Source of the DNA: Lelliottia jeotgali
Lineage (GTDB): Bacteria; Pseudomonadota; Gammaproteobacteria; Enterobacterales; Enterobacteriaceae
Length of the DNA stretch: 64,000 nt
Direction of reading: 5' to 3'
NCBI GenBank assembly: GCA_002271215.1
Contig: CP018628.1
Span: forward strand, 2,728,001-2,792,000
A program made the position numbers and the translations under genes. This document shows, piece by piece, positions 33,921-44,195 of this stretch; positions within the stretch are counted from its first letter, which is position 1, and the number at the start of each line of letters is the position of its first letter. The notes beneath the pieces are model-generated. The model made no database searches, had not been told where the DNA came from, and was given only the letters and a program-made list of their open reading frames with translations.

Positions 33921-33934
33921 GTCGTCCTAAAACT

Positions 33935-33967
33935 AAAAAGCCAGGCATCGCTGCCTGGCTTTTTTAT
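33935..33967 (+). terminator. Intrinsic terminator of fumarase gene
   Basis: AAAAAGCCAGGCA / TGCCTGGCTTTTTT hairpin, 15 bp after the stop codon, with a run of T. Confidence 0.9.
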
Positions 33968-33985
33968 TTCCGTAATGCGTCGTCT

Positions 33986-34384
33986 CTACCAGGTCATACA
34001 CGCCGCATTAAGAATGCCGCCCGCCAAAGCAAAAACGCCCATGAACACACCCGCAGCAATATGATTACTGGAAATCTTGTCTCCCAGCGCTGGCATGTAT
34101 AGCCTGACCCCTGCGTAAATCAGAAGCTGTACGACAAAGGCCACGCCGCCCCAGATAAGATAATCCAGAATACTGACCGAATTCACTGCCGCGCTGGAGA
34201 GAGGAATGACAAAACCCAGCAGCGTTCCGCTGAATGCCAGGGCAGCCGCTGCGTTATTATCTTTAATCAACTGCCATTCATCGTGTGGCGTCACTTTGGT
34301 GTAGACAAAAAGAAAAACAATCACCATTGCCACGCCGATAAAAAAGTAGGCTGAAAAGGCCAGTAAAGCATCCAGGATGTGCAT
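33986..34384 (-). CDS. DUF350 family membrane protein, YjfL-like
   Basis: 132 aa, the same length as E. coli YjfL, with a matching start (MHILDALLAFSAYFFIGVAM) and end (GGILNAACMTW). Four hydrophobic helices are apparent (about 5-27, 46-68, 75-97, 108-130), corresponding to two DUF350 repeats. Function unknown. E. coli yjfL sits in another operon, whereas here the gene stands alone, so it may be a paralogue. Confidence 0.85.
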   Translation of the reverse strand: MHILDALLAFSAYFFIGVAMVIVFLFVYTKVTPHDEWQLIKDNNAAAALAFSGTLLGFVIPLSSAAVNSVSILDYLIWGGVAFVVQLLIYAGVRLYMPALGDKISSNHIAAGVFMGVFALAGGILNAACMTW

Positions 34385-34639
34385 ATTATCCCCTAAGCAG
34401 AAAAAAATTATTTTAACTTATCATTAGATTTCGCAACTGTTTGTTTACCTCTTTTTACGTTGCTCTCCGCATTTATATGCGCCAGTCGCGACGGGCTGAA
34501 TAAGTTCCACAATACCTTACGTAAGCCGAAGAGTTATTTACACTTCTACACTCTCCCTTCCCTACAATCAGGCGCAGTAAACACAGGCAGCCATGTAAAA
34601 ACAGAAACGCGGTAAATGTTTAATTTCTTAAGGTTTCAA

Positions 34640-35323
34640 ATGAAGATCATGCACCGGACCGCCTCTCTTTTCCCCCTTCTGCTACCGATGACCGTGACGG
34701 CTGCCCCAACGCCTGCCGAAAAAACTGATTATTTTAGCAAAATTAGCTTTCACTCCCCCAGCATGCCGGGGTTCCGTACTGCAGATATGTTGACGACCGG
34801 TTTTACCGGGGCACATGTCACGATGAGCAGTAATAGCAAATTTCTCAATCTCAACGATCTGCAATTTAGCGTGAACCATGACTGGATCAGGATTAAGGCA
34901 CAGCCTGTGGAAGGACGGGTCCAGCTTCAGATGGTCAGGCAACCGAAGGCTAATGAAAGAGAGATGACGTTAACGCTGAAGAACCTCAAAACAGGTCATA
35001 CTCAAACTCACGTCTTTCACCTCAATATCTGGCTGACGGGCGACGGCATTCTGGATAAAAACTTCGCCAACGCGCGTGAACACTGTGCCCGTCTGGGCGG
35101 CAAGCTGCTGAATACCCAACAGTTCAGAGCAGTTTCTCGACAATGGTTCGGTCTCAGCAGCGGGCAACTACGCACTTTTTACCCTGACGCGGGGATTTTT
35201 AATGATCAGATGCAGGCAGGTGACAGTTTCTGGGTGCATGAGGCGAAATCGCTCTATCTGCACACTGGCATGAAAAGCAACAAACGTAACGTCGGGACAC
35301 TTTGCCGATATGAGTATAAATGA
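34640..35323 (+). CDS. Predicted secreted protein with adhesin-like C-terminal domain
   Basis: 227 aa from the ATG at 34640, which follows TAAGG; an upstream ATG at 34616 would add 8 residues. The N-terminus is a signal peptide (RTASLFPLLLPMTVTAA). The C-terminal 95 residues (ANAREHCARLGGKLLNTQQF ... FWVHEA ... NVGTLCRYEYK) resemble the terminal lectin-like domain of intimin/invasin-type adhesins, with two cysteines that could pair. No beta-barrel anchor is present, so it would be a stand-alone periplasmic or secreted protein. Function not recognised. Confidence 0.7.
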   Translation: MKIMHRTASLFPLLLPMTVTAAPTPAEKTDYFSKISFHSPSMPGFRTADMLTTGFTGAHVTMSSNSKFLNLNDLQFSVNHDWIRIKAQPVEGRVQLQMVRQPKANEREMTLTLKNLKTGHTQTHVFHLNIWLTGDGILDKNFANAREHCARLGGKLLNTQQFRAVSRQWFGLSSGQLRTFYPDAGIFNDQMQAGDSFWVHEAKSLYLHTGMKSNKRNVGTLCRYEYK

Positions 35324-35490
35324 CTTAAAAGCTAGAGTTCTCTCTCAAGTTGCATAAAACATCAATGACTTGAGAAAGTACACAGGCTAGACTCCTGCGA
35401 CCTTCCGCTGCATCTTGATGCTTATTTCAGCCAGAATGACTGATACGGCTGGTTGTCCGAAGAAGGTATGAATAAGATTACGTGATGAAG

Positions 35491-35580
35491 TGGCGGAGAG
35501 AGGGGGATTTGAACCCCCGGTAGAGTTGCCCCTACTCTAGTTTTCGAGACTAGTCCGTTCAGCCGCTCCGGCATCTCTCC
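35491..35580 (-). tRNA. serU: tRNA-Ser (CGA)
   Basis: On the minus strand a 90-nt class II tRNA begins GGAGAGATGCCGGAGCGGC and ends CTCTCTCCGCCA with encoded CCA. It has anticodon CGA in TCTCGAAAA, a long variable arm and a GGTTCAAATC T-arm. It is nearly identical to E. coli serU and lies next to mtfA as there. Confidence 0.97.
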
Positions 35581-35673
35581 GTTTTAGTGGTTGCCATGAT
35601 GCCAGGTAATTTGGCATTTTAACAGAACCTTATCCTGCATTTTTGTTCAAGTGATGAGTTTGCGAGCGAAGTG

Positions 35674-36471
35674 ATGATTAAGTGGCCCTGGAAATCGAAC
35701 GAAACCGCACCGAACGCGATTCTCCCGTGGGAAGAGGCGCTGGCAATTCCTGTTCTCGCCAGTCTTAACCCCGACGATCTCGCCCGACTGGTTCAACTAG
35801 CCGATCGTTTTTTACAGCAAAAACGCCTCGTCCCGCTGCAAGGTTTTGAGCTGGATGCGCTCAAAAGCACGCGTATCGCCCTGCTCTTCTGTTTGCCGGT
35901 GCTTGAACTCGGCTTTGAGTGGCTGGATGGCTTCCATGAAGTGCTGATTTATCCCGCCCCTTTCGTCGTCGATGACGAGTGGGAAGATGATATTGGGCTG
36001 GTGCACAATCAGCGCGTTGTGCAATCGGGTCAAAGCTGGCAGCAAGGGCCAATCATCCTGAACTGGCTTGATATTCAGGATTCCTTTGATGCCTCCGGTT
36101 TTAACCTGATTGTGCATGAAGTAGCCCATAAACTGGACACCCGCAACGGCGATCGCGCCAGCGGTGTACCGTTTATCCCTCTGCGCGAAGTGGCAGGCTG
36201 GGAGCATGACTTGCACGCCGCCATGAACAATATTCAGGATGAGATCGATCTGGTGGGTGAAAGCGCGGCCAGCATTGACGCGTATGCAGCGACAGATCCG
36301 GCGGAGTGCTTTGCCGTACTGTCGGAATATTTCTTCAGCGCACCTGAACTGTTCGCCCCGCGCTTCCCGGCGTTGTGGCAACGTTTTTGCCATTTTTACC
36401 AGCAAGATCCCCTGCAACGTTTGCGTGAAAATGCAGGGTCTGACGGTCATTCGTCTTCTCAAGTACACTAA
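35674..36471 (+). CDS. mtfA: Mlc titration factor A / zinc peptidase MtfA
   Basis: Cytosolic peptidase that binds the Mlc repressor and so modulates ptsG expression. 265 aa, the same as E. coli, starting MIKWPWK at the ATG at 35674 (a GTG one codon upstream is less likely). The zinc-binding motif HEVAH lies at about 148-152, with a downstream Glu in the [12 protein letters not shown] region. It is flanked by serU and tRNA-Asn as in E. coli. Confidence 0.97.
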   Translation: MIKWPWKSNETAPNAILPWEEALAIPVLASLNPDDLARLVQLADRFLQQKRLVPLQGFELDALKSTRIALLFCLPVLELGFEWLDGFHEVLIYPAPFVVDDEWEDDIGLVHNQRVVQSGQSWQQGPIILNWLDIQDSFDASGFNLIVHEVAHKLDTRNGDRASGVPFIPLREVAGWEHDLHAAMNNIQDEIDLVGESAASIDAYAATDPAECFAVLSEYFFSAPELFAPRFPALWQRFCHFYQQDPLQRLRENAGSDGHSSSQVH

Positions 36472-36571
36472 AACAGCAGGTTGAGTCTTAATTAATCATT
36501 TGAATCAGCATGTTGAATTTAGTGTTGACACAAAATGGCGAGGCCATTAACATGCGCCTCGTTCACACGAT

Positions 36572-36647
36572 TCCTCTGTAGTTCAGTCGGTAGAACGGCG
36601 GACTGTTAATCCGTATGTCACTGGTTCGAGTCCAGTCAGAGGAGCCA
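36572..36647 (+). tRNA. tRNA-Asn (GUU)
   Basis: 76-nt tRNA starting TCCTCTGTAGTTCAGTCGG, anticodon GTT in CTGTTAATC, T-arm GGTTCGAGTCC, encoded CCA at 36645-36647. It is identical in form to E. coli asnT/U/V/W; the position beside mtfA corresponds to asnT. It is the integration site of the adjoining element. Confidence 0.98.
36632..36647 (+). other. Probable attachment site (attL) of the integrated element
   Basis: CCAGTCAGAGGAGCCA, the 3' end of tRNA-Asn, is the core used by HPI- and ICEKp-type integrases at asn tRNA genes. The integrase gene begins 161 bp further right. The matching right-end repeat is outside the window, so the boundary is inferred. Confidence 0.7.
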
Positions 36648-36808
36648 TATTCTCGTTTTCATGCCTCTTTGCGAATCCTTATCTAATGTTGGTTCAATAA
36701 GTTAGCGTGAAAAATCTTCCCGATGCATTTTGATTTTACTCTCTGCATCGGAAGAATTTGGTGGTCAGATTTGGGGTCAGTTTGGTTCGATTATGGAGTG
36801 ACCCCCAT

Positions 36809-38077
36809 ATGTCTCTCAACGACACGAAAATCCGCAGTATCAAGCCTTCTGAAAAATCCTTCAAAGTCTCCGATTCACACGGTTTATACCTCCTGGTCAA
36901 TCCAGGCGGCTCACGTCTTTGGTATCTTAAGTATCGAATTAACGGTAAAGAATCCCGCCTTGGCTTAGGCGCTTATCCCGATGTATCCCTTTCCGACGCC
37001 CGGCAACAACGAGACGGTATCCGCAAGTTGCTGGCGCAGAACATTAACCCCGCTCAGCAACGTATAGCCGAAAGAGCCGCCCGCTCACCGGAAAAGGTCT
37101 TTAAGACAGTGGCGCTGGCGTGGCATAAAAGCAATAAAAAATGGTCGCAGAACACCGCCGACCGTCTGCTTGCCAGCATGAACAGGCATATCTTCCCGGT
37201 CATCGGGCATCTGTCCGTTACGGAGCTTAAACCCCGTCATTTCATTGACCTGCTGAAAAGCATTGAGAAAAAAGGTCTGCTGGAAGTCGCGTCCCGCACG
37301 CGGCAGCACCTCTGTAACATCATGCGTCATGCGGTTCATCAGGGATTCATTGACAGCAACCCGGCGGCAAACCTTGACGGCGTGACAGCGCCCCCCGTTA
37401 AGCGCCACTACCCCGCCCTGCCGCTGGAACGCCTGCCGGAATTGCTGGGGCGCATTGATGGTTATCAGCAGGGACGAGAGTTAACCCGTCAAGCGGTCCT
37501 TCTGACCCTTCACCTGTTTATCCGTTCCAGTGAACTGCGTTTCGCCCGATGGAGCGAGTTTGATTTCAGGAACTGTATCTGGACCATCCCCGCTACCCGC
37601 GAAGCTCTTCCCGGTGTTCGTTATTCCGGACGCGGAGCCAAAATGCGCACGCCCCACATTGTTCCATTATCCCGGCAAGCCATCGTTATCCTGAAACAAG
37701 TAGAGGAAATCTCAGGTCATCTGGAACTGGTGTTCCCCGGTGACCATAACCCTTACAGGCCAATGTGTGAAAATACAGTCAACAAGGCACTGCGACTGAT
37801 GGGCTATGACACAAAAATGGACATTTGCGGCCATGGCTTTCGGGCAATGGCATGCAGCGCCTTAATGGAATCCGGACTCTGGTCAAAGGATGCTGTTGAA
37901 CGCCAAATGAGTCATCAGGAACGCAACAGCGTGCGGATAGCTTATATCCACAAAGCTGAACATCTGGAAGCCCGCAAAGCGATGATGCAGTGGTGGTCTG
38001 ATTATCTTTATACATGCCGGGAAAACTATGTTCCCCCATATATATATAGTAAAAATATCAGTCATGAAGCTACCTGA
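36809..38077 (+). CDS. int: P4-type tyrosine integrase
   Basis: Site-specific recombinase for the element in tRNA-Asn. 422 aa from the ATG at 36809; further in-frame upstream codons look non-coding. The N-terminal DUF4102 arm-binding domain (LNDTKIRSIKPSEKSFKVSD ... LGLGAYPDVSL) is followed by a core-binding domain at about 95-190. The catalytic domain has Arg in FIRSSELRFARW, HGFRAMA (His-x-x-Arg) and the Tyr nucleophile in RIAYIHKAEH. Short inverted repeats precede it (GGGGTCA 36773-36779 with TGACCCC 36799-36805), possibly self-regulatory. A strong terminator follows. Confidence 0.95.
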   Translation: MSLNDTKIRSIKPSEKSFKVSDSHGLYLLVNPGGSRLWYLKYRINGKESRLGLGAYPDVSLSDARQQRDGIRKLLAQNINPAQQRIAERAARSPEKVFKTVALAWHKSNKKWSQNTADRLLASMNRHIFPVIGHLSVTELKPRHFIDLLKSIEKKGLLEVASRTRQHLCNIMRHAVHQGFIDSNPAANLDGVTAPPVKRHYPALPLERLPELLGRIDGYQQGRELTRQAVLLTLHLFIRSSELRFARWSEFDFRNCIWTIPATREALPGVRYSGRGAKMRTPHIVPLSRQAIVILKQVEEISGHLELVFPGDHNPYRPMCENTVNKALRLMGYDTKMDICGHGFRAMACSALMESGLWSKDAVERQMSHQERNSVRIAYIHKAEHLEARKAMMQWWSDYLYTCRENYVPPYIYSKNISHEAT

Positions 38078-38104
38078 GTCAGCAAAAAACTAATCAGGAT
38101 TACG

Positions 38105-38147
38105 ATAACAATAGCATCTGACAACGCAGATGCTGTTGTTATTTTTC
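38105..38147 (+). terminator. Intrinsic terminator of the integrase gene
   Basis: ATAACAATAGCATCTG pairs with CAGATGCTGTTGTTAT (one mismatch) and is followed by TTTTT. Confidence 0.88.
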
Positions 38148-38256
38148 TGTATCTTCTTCATGGTATTTCCCCTTCCATTTGTCCTTGTCAGTTGGTATTA
38201 AAATCCGCCCTGTAATTTTAGAACAAAACAATGAGGGGTATGATATTCACAGAGGG

Positions 38257-38649
38257 TTATAACTCATCACGCTTTATACCAGAACTCTTTTTCAGAACAG
38301 GTTTATTCCTTCTGACAGCCCCTGGTGTATGATGCATTTCATTTCTCATCGCTCGGGTAAATACCTGCTGACTGGTAAACCCGAGCATAAAGCACACCTC
38401 TATGACGGGTATATCCGTATTCTCCAGTAAAAAACAAGCACGTCTTAGTTTTTCAAGCTTTATATATTTCCCTAGACTTATTCCTGCCACCTCCTTGAAC
38501 ATCCGTTGAAAATGCCATTTAGAATAACCAGCTTTTGCGGAAACATCCTCAACCTTCAGCGGCTCCTCCAGATGCTCATCAATCCATTGCATAATTTCAT
38601 ACACCACAAGCCGGTTTATATTTTTCTTTCGTATTTTATTTATATCCAT
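38257..38649 (-). CDS. Small AraC/XylS-family regulator (MarA/SoxS/RamA-like)
   Basis: 130 aa from the ATG at 38649, preceded by a G-rich ribosome-binding site. It consists almost only of the two helix-turn-helix motifs (VEDVSAKAGYSKWHFQRMFK and the IPVIEVCFMLGFTSQQVFTR block), like MarA, SoxS, RamA and TetD. It has no ligand-binding domain, so it would act by abundance. It lies 51 nt after cyoD on the same strand, last in the efflux-oxidase gene train. Members of this group activate efflux genes. Confidence 0.88.
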   Translation of the reverse strand: MDINKIRKKNINRLVVYEIMQWIDEHLEEPLKVEDVSAKAGYSKWHFQRMFKEVAGISLGKYIKLEKLRRACFLLENTDIPVIEVCFMLGFTSQQVFTRAMRNEMHHTPGAVRRNKPVLKKSSGIKRDEL

Positions 38650-38700
38650 ATCCCCCCCACAATGAGGCAGTCTGGAATAACAGAAAGACAGCAATCCTTC

Positions 38701-39024
38701 TCATACCATCCGGTGATTAAGATTCCACATGATCCATAACGACCCGGTAATCACGATAAAGATAATGACCGCGGTAAAGACAATAACCACAAGGTTCCAT
38801 CGTGTTTCAGAAGCGGTATTTAGATGCAGGAAATAGATAAGATGCACCAACACCTGAACAACAGCACACACCAGAACGCCTCCCAGGATGGATCCCTCAG
38901 TGGTGCCCCTACCCATAACCAGCCAGAACGGAATTGCAGTCAGCATGACCGACAGGAGAAAACCGGTCATATAAGACTTCACACTGCCGTGCGCGGCCCC
39001 TTCCGTATTTACAGAGTGATTCAT
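38701..39024 (-). CDS. cyoD: Cytochrome bo3 ubiquinol oxidase subunit IV (CyoD)
   Basis: 107 aa (E. coli CyoD 109) with three membrane helices at about 16-36, 42-65 and 76-98. The family block [25 protein letters not shown] is clear. The ATG at 39024 overlaps the cyoC stop (ATGA). Subunit IV assists assembly of the CuB site. It is diverged from a typical chromosomal enterobacterial CyoD, consistent with an accessory, transferred copy. Confidence 0.93.
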   Translation of the reverse strand: MNHSVNTEGAAHGSVKSYMTGFLLSVMLTAIPFWLVMGRGTTEGSILGGVLVCAVVQVLVHLIYFLHLNTASETRWNLVVIVFTAVIIFIVITGSLWIMWNLNHRMV

Positions 39025-39638
39025 GACATGACCCCCATCAGGTAAACGATACTGAATACACAAATCCAGATAACATCTAGGAAGTGCCAGAACAGGCTCA
39101 GGCACATAAGACGGGTGCGATTGATCTCAGACAGGTCCCGTCGGGCAATCTGATACATCAGGACCAGCATCCAGATCAGTCCGCAGGTCACATGCAGACC
39201 GTGAGTCCCCACCAGGGTAAAAAGCGCCGACAGAAAGCCACTGTGCTGCGGACCAAAATCCTCAGCAATCAGGTGACTGAACTCCCAGATTTCCATTCCG
39301 ATAAAGCCCAGACCGGACAGAAATGTCAGGGTCAGCCAGCCAAGAACTCCCCCTTCACTGTTTTTGTCCATGCTGATAACGGCAAAACCATAGGCAATCG
39401 AACTCAGCAGAAGCAGTGCGGTTTCCACCAGGACAAACGAGGGTTCGAAGATATCTTTACCCGACGGGCCACCTGCGATGTTGTTTACCATGACGCCATA
39501 AGTCGCGAACAGAGTGGCGAAGATAATGCAGTCGCTCATCAGGTAGATCCAGAAGCCAAAAATCTTACTGTTTCCTGGCTCCTGATGCCCGTGCACTGCA
39601 CGGGCGCGATCAGATGAATGCAGGGCTTCACTTACCAT
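39021..39638 (-). CDS. cyoC: Cytochrome bo3 ubiquinol oxidase subunit III (CyoC)
   Basis: 205 aa (E. coli 204), five helices. Characteristic segments are [35 protein letters not shown] and [14 protein letters not shown], and the end is [18 protein letters not shown]. The start lies within the last 11 nt of cyoB. Confidence 0.95.
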   Translation of the reverse strand: MVSEALHSSDRARAVHGHQEPGNSKIFGFWIYLMSDCIIFATLFATYGVMVNNIAGGPSGKDIFEPSFVLVETALLLLSSIAYGFAVISMDKNSEGGVLGWLTLTFLSGLGFIGMEIWEFSHLIAEDFGPQHSGFLSALFTLVGTHGLHVTCGLIWMLVLMYQIARRDLSEINRTRLMCLSLFWHFLDVIWICVFSIVYLMGVMS

Positions 39639-41625
39639 ATGTCACACCGGCTTTGCTTATTTCTGCAAAACGCTGATCCTCGATTTTTTGGATCTCGGGC
39701 ACTGGCACATAATAATCCACATCTTCATCGAAACTTTTAATCACCCACGTCAGGATAATCCCGAGGAATGACAAGCCCGCAAGCCACCAGATATGCCAGA
39801 TAGCCCCGAAGCCAAACCCGATACAAAGCAGACCAATAATCAGCCCCGCCCCACTGTTTTTCGGCATATGAATTTCTTCATAGCGGGCTGGCTGTTTGTA
39901 CACGTCGCCTTTTTCCTTCATTTCCCAGAACGCATCACGTTCACGGACAACGGGCACCTCAGCAAAGTTATAGAACGGCGGCGGGGAAGAGGTAGACCAT
40001 TCCAGTGTCCGTCCACCCCACGGGTCCCCGGTCAGGTCACGGTTTTCGTGACGATCGCGCACTGACACCCAGAACATAATGACCTGGCACAGGATCCCAC
40101 AGGCGATCAGCGCTGCACCGCCAGCGGCCACAACCAGCAGGGAATGGAACTGGGGGTCAATATTCTGACTCAGACGGCGGGTCATCCCCATGAACCCCAG
40201 TACATACAGCGGCATAAAGGCCACATAAAAACCAATGATCCAGAACCAGAAAGCCCGCTTGTTCCATTTTTCATTCAGGGTGAAACCTGTCGCTTTCGGG
40301 AACCAGTAGGTCACCCCAGCCATACTGCCGAACACCACCCCGCCGATAATCACATTATGGAAGTGGGCAATCAGGAACAGACTGTTGTGCAGAACGAAGT
40401 CAGCTCCTGGAACAGCCAGCAGGACCCCGGTCATTCCCCCTATGGAGAAAGTGACGATAAAGCCTATTGTCCATAACATGGAAGAGTGCATCTGAATGCG
40501 CCCCTGATACATGGTGAACAACCAGTTGAAGATTTTCACACCCGTCGGGATGGCAATAATCATCGTCATGATCCCGAAGAAGGCATTCACGTTCGCACCG
40601 GCTCCCATGGTAAAAAAGTGATGCAGCCATACCAGAAAGGAGAGCACCGTGATGGCGACCGTTGCCCAGACCAGTGAGGTATAATCGAAAAGGCGTTTTT
40701 TAGAGAAAGTTGCCACCACTTCCGAGTAGATCCCGAAGACCGGCAACACCAGGATATACACTTCCGGATGGCCCCACGCCCAAATCAGGTTGACGTACAT
40801 CATCATGTTGCCGCCCATATCATTGGTAAAGAAATGGAAGCCCAGATAGCGGTCAAGGGTCAGCAATGTCAGCGTGACGGTCAGCACAGGGAAAGAGGCG
40901 ATAATCAGTACGTTGGTACACAACGACGCCCAGGTGAACACCGGCATCTTAAACATCGTCATACCCGGTGCACGCATTTTCAGTATGGTGACGAAGAAGT
41001 TAATCCCGGTCAGTGTGGTCCCGATCCCCGACAGTTGGAGTGTCCATATCCAGTAATCCACCCCGACACCGGGACTGTACGCTAACTCCGAAAGCGGCGG
41101 ATATGCCAGCCAGCCGGTGGTCGCAAACTCCCCCACTCCCAGGCAAAGATTAACCAGCACCACGCCTACCACCGTTAACCAGAAACTCAGGTTGTTCAGG
41201 AAAGGGAAAGCCACATCACGCGCACCAATCTGCAAAGGCACAACAATATTCATCAGGCCGATAACGAAAGGCATCGCCACGAAAAAAATCATGATTACAC
41301 CGTGACCCGTAAAAATTTGATCATAGTGCCAGGGCGGCAGATACCCTGCCCCTTCCACTCCAGATGAGGCCAGTACCTGCTGGCTGCGCATCATGATTGC
41401 ATCGGAAAAGCCGCGCAGTAACATCACAAACGCGACGATGATATACATGATCCCGAGCTTTTTATGGTCAACGGAGGTCAGCCATTCGGACCATAAATAT
41501 TTCCACTTACCGTAATATGTGATGGCAGCAACAATTGCCACACCAAGTATCAGAATAGCAACGATCGTCACCCTGACAATCGGGTCCTCAGGTATGGCAT
41601 CCAGCGTCAGTTTTCCTGTAAGCAT
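39628..41625 (-). CDS. cyoB: Cytochrome bo3 ubiquinol oxidase subunit I (CyoB)
   Basis: Catalytic subunit reducing oxygen to water while pumping protons; binds heme b, heme o3 and CuB. 665 aa (E. coli 663). Quinol-site residues Arg71, Asp75, His100 and Gln103 (E. coli 71, 75, 98, 101), the TGHGVIM heme-b ligand, the D-channel [23 protein letters not shown] (CuB His and Tyr-His crosslink Glu/Tyr), [10 protein letters not shown] (CuB His pair), the K-channel [10 protein letters not shown] and LIAHFHNV (heme ligands) are all intact. It is therefore expected to be functional, using heme O made by the host's own cyoE, which is absent here. Confidence 0.97.
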   Translation of the reverse strand: MLTGKLTLDAIPEDPIVRVTIVAILILGVAIVAAITYYGKWKYLWSEWLTSVDHKKLGIMYIIVAFVMLLRGFSDAIMMRSQQVLASSGVEGAGYLPPWHYDQIFTGHGVIMIFFVAMPFVIGLMNIVVPLQIGARDVAFPFLNNLSFWLTVVGVVLVNLCLGVGEFATTGWLAYPPLSELAYSPGVGVDYWIWTLQLSGIGTTLTGINFFVTILKMRAPGMTMFKMPVFTWASLCTNVLIIASFPVLTVTLTLLTLDRYLGFHFFTNDMGGNMMMYVNLIWAWGHPEVYILVLPVFGIYSEVVATFSKKRLFDYTSLVWATVAITVLSFLVWLHHFFTMGAGANVNAFFGIMTMIIAIPTGVKIFNWLFTMYQGRIQMHSSMLWTIGFIVTFSIGGMTGVLLAVPGADFVLHNSLFLIAHFHNVIIGGVVFGSMAGVTYWFPKATGFTLNEKWNKRAFWFWIIGFYVAFMPLYVLGFMGMTRRLSQNIDPQFHSLLVVAAGGAALIACGILCQVIMFWVSVRDRHENRDLTGDPWGGRTLEWSTSSPPPFYNFAEVPVVRERDAFWEMKEKGDVYKQPARYEEIHMPKNSGAGLIIGLLCIGFGFGAIWHIWWLAGLSFLGIILTWVIKSFDEDVDYYVPVPEIQKIEDQRFAEISKAGVTYGK

Positions 41626-41627
41626 AA

Positions 41628-42554
41628 TTAATTTCCCCGCGCTCTGTGTGAGAGGTGTTGTTCCGGCTCTGACCCAGTCATGCCCGTCTCCTTATCGTGA
41701 TCGTGTGCTTTAAATTTTTTAGTCACGTATCTGAACAGCGTCGGATCGACGACAGAGAAGAATTCAACCGAGTGGTTTTCGTCAGGCTCAGCCAATTTTT
41801 CAAAATCAGCCGGACCAAGCAGCATATCCGGTGATTTCTTCACATCAGCGATCCACTGTTCAAACGCGGTATTATCCGGTACGGCAGTCGCTTTAAATTT
41901 CATGCCGGAAAAGCCCCTGCCGCTGTAACTGGACGAGATTCCATTGAAGGTTCCCGTTTCACCGGCGATCAGATGCAGCCGGGTCTGCATGCCCGGCATC
42001 GCATAAATCTGGCTGCCGAGTGCCGGAATAAAAAAGCCGTTCATCACGGAATTGGATGTAATACGCAAATTCAAGGGGGTATTTATCGGGAATACAATCT
42101 GATTGACGGTGGCAATACCCTGTTGGGGATAAATAAACAACCATTTCCAGTCCAGGGAGATGACTTCGATATCGATGGGTTTCACCGCAGAGGTCAGTGG
42201 CCTGGATGGGTCCAGCGCATGGGTAGACTTCCATGTCAGCACGGCCAGAAACAGAATAATCAGGACGGGCACCGTCCAGACCACCGCCTCCACTTTATTG
42301 GAGTGGGACCAGTCAGGCGTATATTTCGCCGTGGTATTCGTGGCCCGGTATTTCCAGGTAAACACAACTGCCATCAGAACCACAGGAATAACGACCACTA
42401 ACATCAGACAAAATGCCGTAATGATTAGCGCCCGTTGTTCAATAGCGATTTGCCCTTTGGGATCAAGTAAAACGGCATGACATCCGCTCAGTAATAACGT
42501 CCCTGTTATTACCGGCAGGCACTTCACAATGGTCTTATATTTATGATGTCGCAT
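41628..42554 (-). CDS. cyoA: Cytochrome bo3 ubiquinol oxidase subunit II (CyoA)
   Basis: 308 aa (E. coli 315). A lipoprotein signal with lipobox LLLSGC is at the N-terminus, then two helices (about 43-65 and 90-110) and a periplasmic cupredoxin-like domain without the CuA cysteines, as expected for a quinol oxidase. [21 protein letters not shown] and [20 protein letters not shown] are typical. It starts 105 nt after the MFS gene, with no evident terminator between. It is 2 nt from cyoB. Confidence 0.95.
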   Translation of the reverse strand: MRHHKYKTIVKCLPVITGTLLLSGCHAVLLDPKGQIAIEQRALIITAFCLMLVVVIPVVLMAVVFTWKYRATNTTAKYTPDWSHSNKVEAVVWTVPVLIILFLAVLTWKSTHALDPSRPLTSAVKPIDIEVISLDWKWLFIYPQQGIATVNQIVFPINTPLNLRITSNSVMNGFFIPALGSQIYAMPGMQTRLHLIAGETGTFNGISSSYSGRGFSGMKFKATAVPDNTAFEQWIADVKKSPDMLLGPADFEKLAEPDENHSVEFFSVVDPTLFRYVTKKFKAHDHDKETGMTGSEPEQHLSHRARGN

Positions 42555-42659
42555 GGGACAACCTCATTTCACGGACTTGCAGACCGGCAATAAATAATGA
42601 AACCTTTTCACGGGGAGACGCTCTGCCCTTCTCATTCCCGCTACCGCCATTCCTGTTAT

Positions 42660-44192
42660 TTAATGGCCCGACATCTTCTGAAGCGGCCCTTTCGGTTTTT
42701 TGATTAGCCAGATAATGCCTATGGACCCCAGCATCAGAACGGTAGCCGACTGATAGAAATCGTTCGTTGCCAGCATGATGGCCTGACTATCGATCATTCT
42801 CGAAAACAGGGCCGCTGACGTGTCTGCCGGAATACCGGTCGCGCCCAGCGTGTTGCTGACAATCCCTGGCACGTCAGGATTGATTGCCGTCACCAGCTCC
42901 GCCCGGTTAAATTTTGTCATATGTTCCCAGTAGGTCTGGGTCAGGGAAGAGCCTACCGCCATGCACATGACACGCAGGAAGTTCTGCAGCCCGGAACCGG
43001 CTGCCACTTTCTCCGGCGGCAGTTCGGACACGCCCAGCGAGGTGAGCGTGATAAGGCAGGCGGGAACTCCGGCCCCCAGAACGAACATGGGAACGGCAAC
43101 TGACATAAAGTCAGCCTGCGACGTCAGCAGGGCACGCATCACAAAGGAGACCGCCAGCACCCCCATGCCATAGCTCACCAGCAGGCGGGGATCGACCTTC
43201 GGCAGCAGACGACCAATTATGGGCGAGCTCAGGACGGCCAGGATCCCCATGGGGCCCGTCGCATACCCGGCCCAGGTTGCCGTGTACCCCATCCATTGCT
43301 GTAACCAGAGGGGGGTCAGCACAATATTCCCGAAGAAAATACCGAACATCAGACAGAGCGTGACGGTTGATACCACCCAGTTACGTGACTTAAACACGCT
43401 CAGATCCAGCACCGGTTGCTCAGCGGTGAGCTCCCAGATAATCAGCGAGATCAGGGCAATAGCGGCCACAATGGCGCAGACAATGATGATATCCGAGGAA
43501 AACCAGTCCAGTTCACGCCCTTTATCCAGCATGATCTGAAAGGCTGCCACAAAGATGACGAGCAGACCCAGCCCCACGCTGTCCAGCCGGGAACGGCTGA
43601 TATGTGTTTCTTTCCCCTTCAGCACCCACCAGGTCCCAAACCCCACAATCAGACCAAAGCCGATATTGATGTAAAATACCCACTGCCAGCTCCAGTTATC
43701 CGAGATAAGCCCACCCAGTATCGGACCGAATATAGGCGCTACTACCGTCATCATTCCCCAGAGCGCCACGGCAATGTTGGCCTGTTTCTTCGGGAAGGCT
43801 GCAAGCAGTAACGTGGAAGAAAGCGGGATCAGCGGGCCACCGGCAAGCCCCTGTAGCACACGGAAAATGGCCAGGCTCGGTAGTGACCAGGAAAGACCGC
43901 AGCAGACAGAAAAAATCACAAATGCAACAACAGAAAAAAGGAATACGCGCACCTGACCGAACTGCATCGCCAACCAGCCGGTCAGCGGCACCGTGATGGC
44001 TTCAGCCACCGCATAGGCGGTGATGATCCAGATTCCTTCTGTTGTCGACACGCCCAGGTAACCGGATATTGTGGGCATCGCGACGTTAGTAATGGTGGTA
44101 TCGAGTACCACCATAAAATTCCCGAGCGAGAGCACGATTGCCGCAACCACCAGTTTGAATCCGGACAGAGGTGGAAATGCTGAACCAGACAT
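42660..44192 (-). CDS. DHA2-family MFS multidrug exporter (EmrB-like)
   Basis: 510 aa with 14 predicted helices, like EmrB (512). It begins with VVLDTTITNVAMPTISGYLG (motif D1) and holds the family signature GPILGGLISDNWSWQWVFYIN (motif C). It would pair with the adjacent membrane-fusion protein and outer-membrane factor to expel hydrophobic compounds across both membranes. It lies 3 nt from the adaptor gene. The substrate cannot be predicted; fatty acids, uncouplers or other hydrophobic acids are typical of EmrAB-type pumps. Confidence 0.92.
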   Translation of the reverse strand: MSGSAFPPLSGFKLVVAAIVLSLGNFMVVLDTTITNVAMPTISGYLGVSTTEGIWIITAYAVAEAITVPLTGWLAMQFGQVRVFLFSVVAFVIFSVCCGLSWSLPSLAIFRVLQGLAGGPLIPLSSTLLLAAFPKKQANIAVALWGMMTVVAPIFGPILGGLISDNWSWQWVFYINIGFGLIVGFGTWWVLKGKETHISRSRLDSVGLGLLVIFVAAFQIMLDKGRELDWFSSDIIIVCAIVAAIALISLIIWELTAEQPVLDLSVFKSRNWVVSTVTLCLMFGIFFGNIVLTPLWLQQWMGYTATWAGYATGPMGILAVLSSPIIGRLLPKVDPRLLVSYGMGVLAVSFVMRALLTSQADFMSVAVPMFVLGAGVPACLITLTSLGVSELPPEKVAAGSGLQNFLRVMCMAVGSSLTQTYWEHMTKFNRAELVTAINPDVPGIVSNTLGATGIPADTSAALFSRMIDSQAIMLATNDFYQSATVLMLGSIGIIWLIKKPKGPLQKMSGH

Positions 44193-44195
44193 ACC

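Noticed and set aside
36758..36808. Upstream in-frame extension of the integrase
   Set aside because: It would add 17 residues not seen in P4-type integrases, and it crosses the small inverted repeat. The ATG at 36809 matches the family start.
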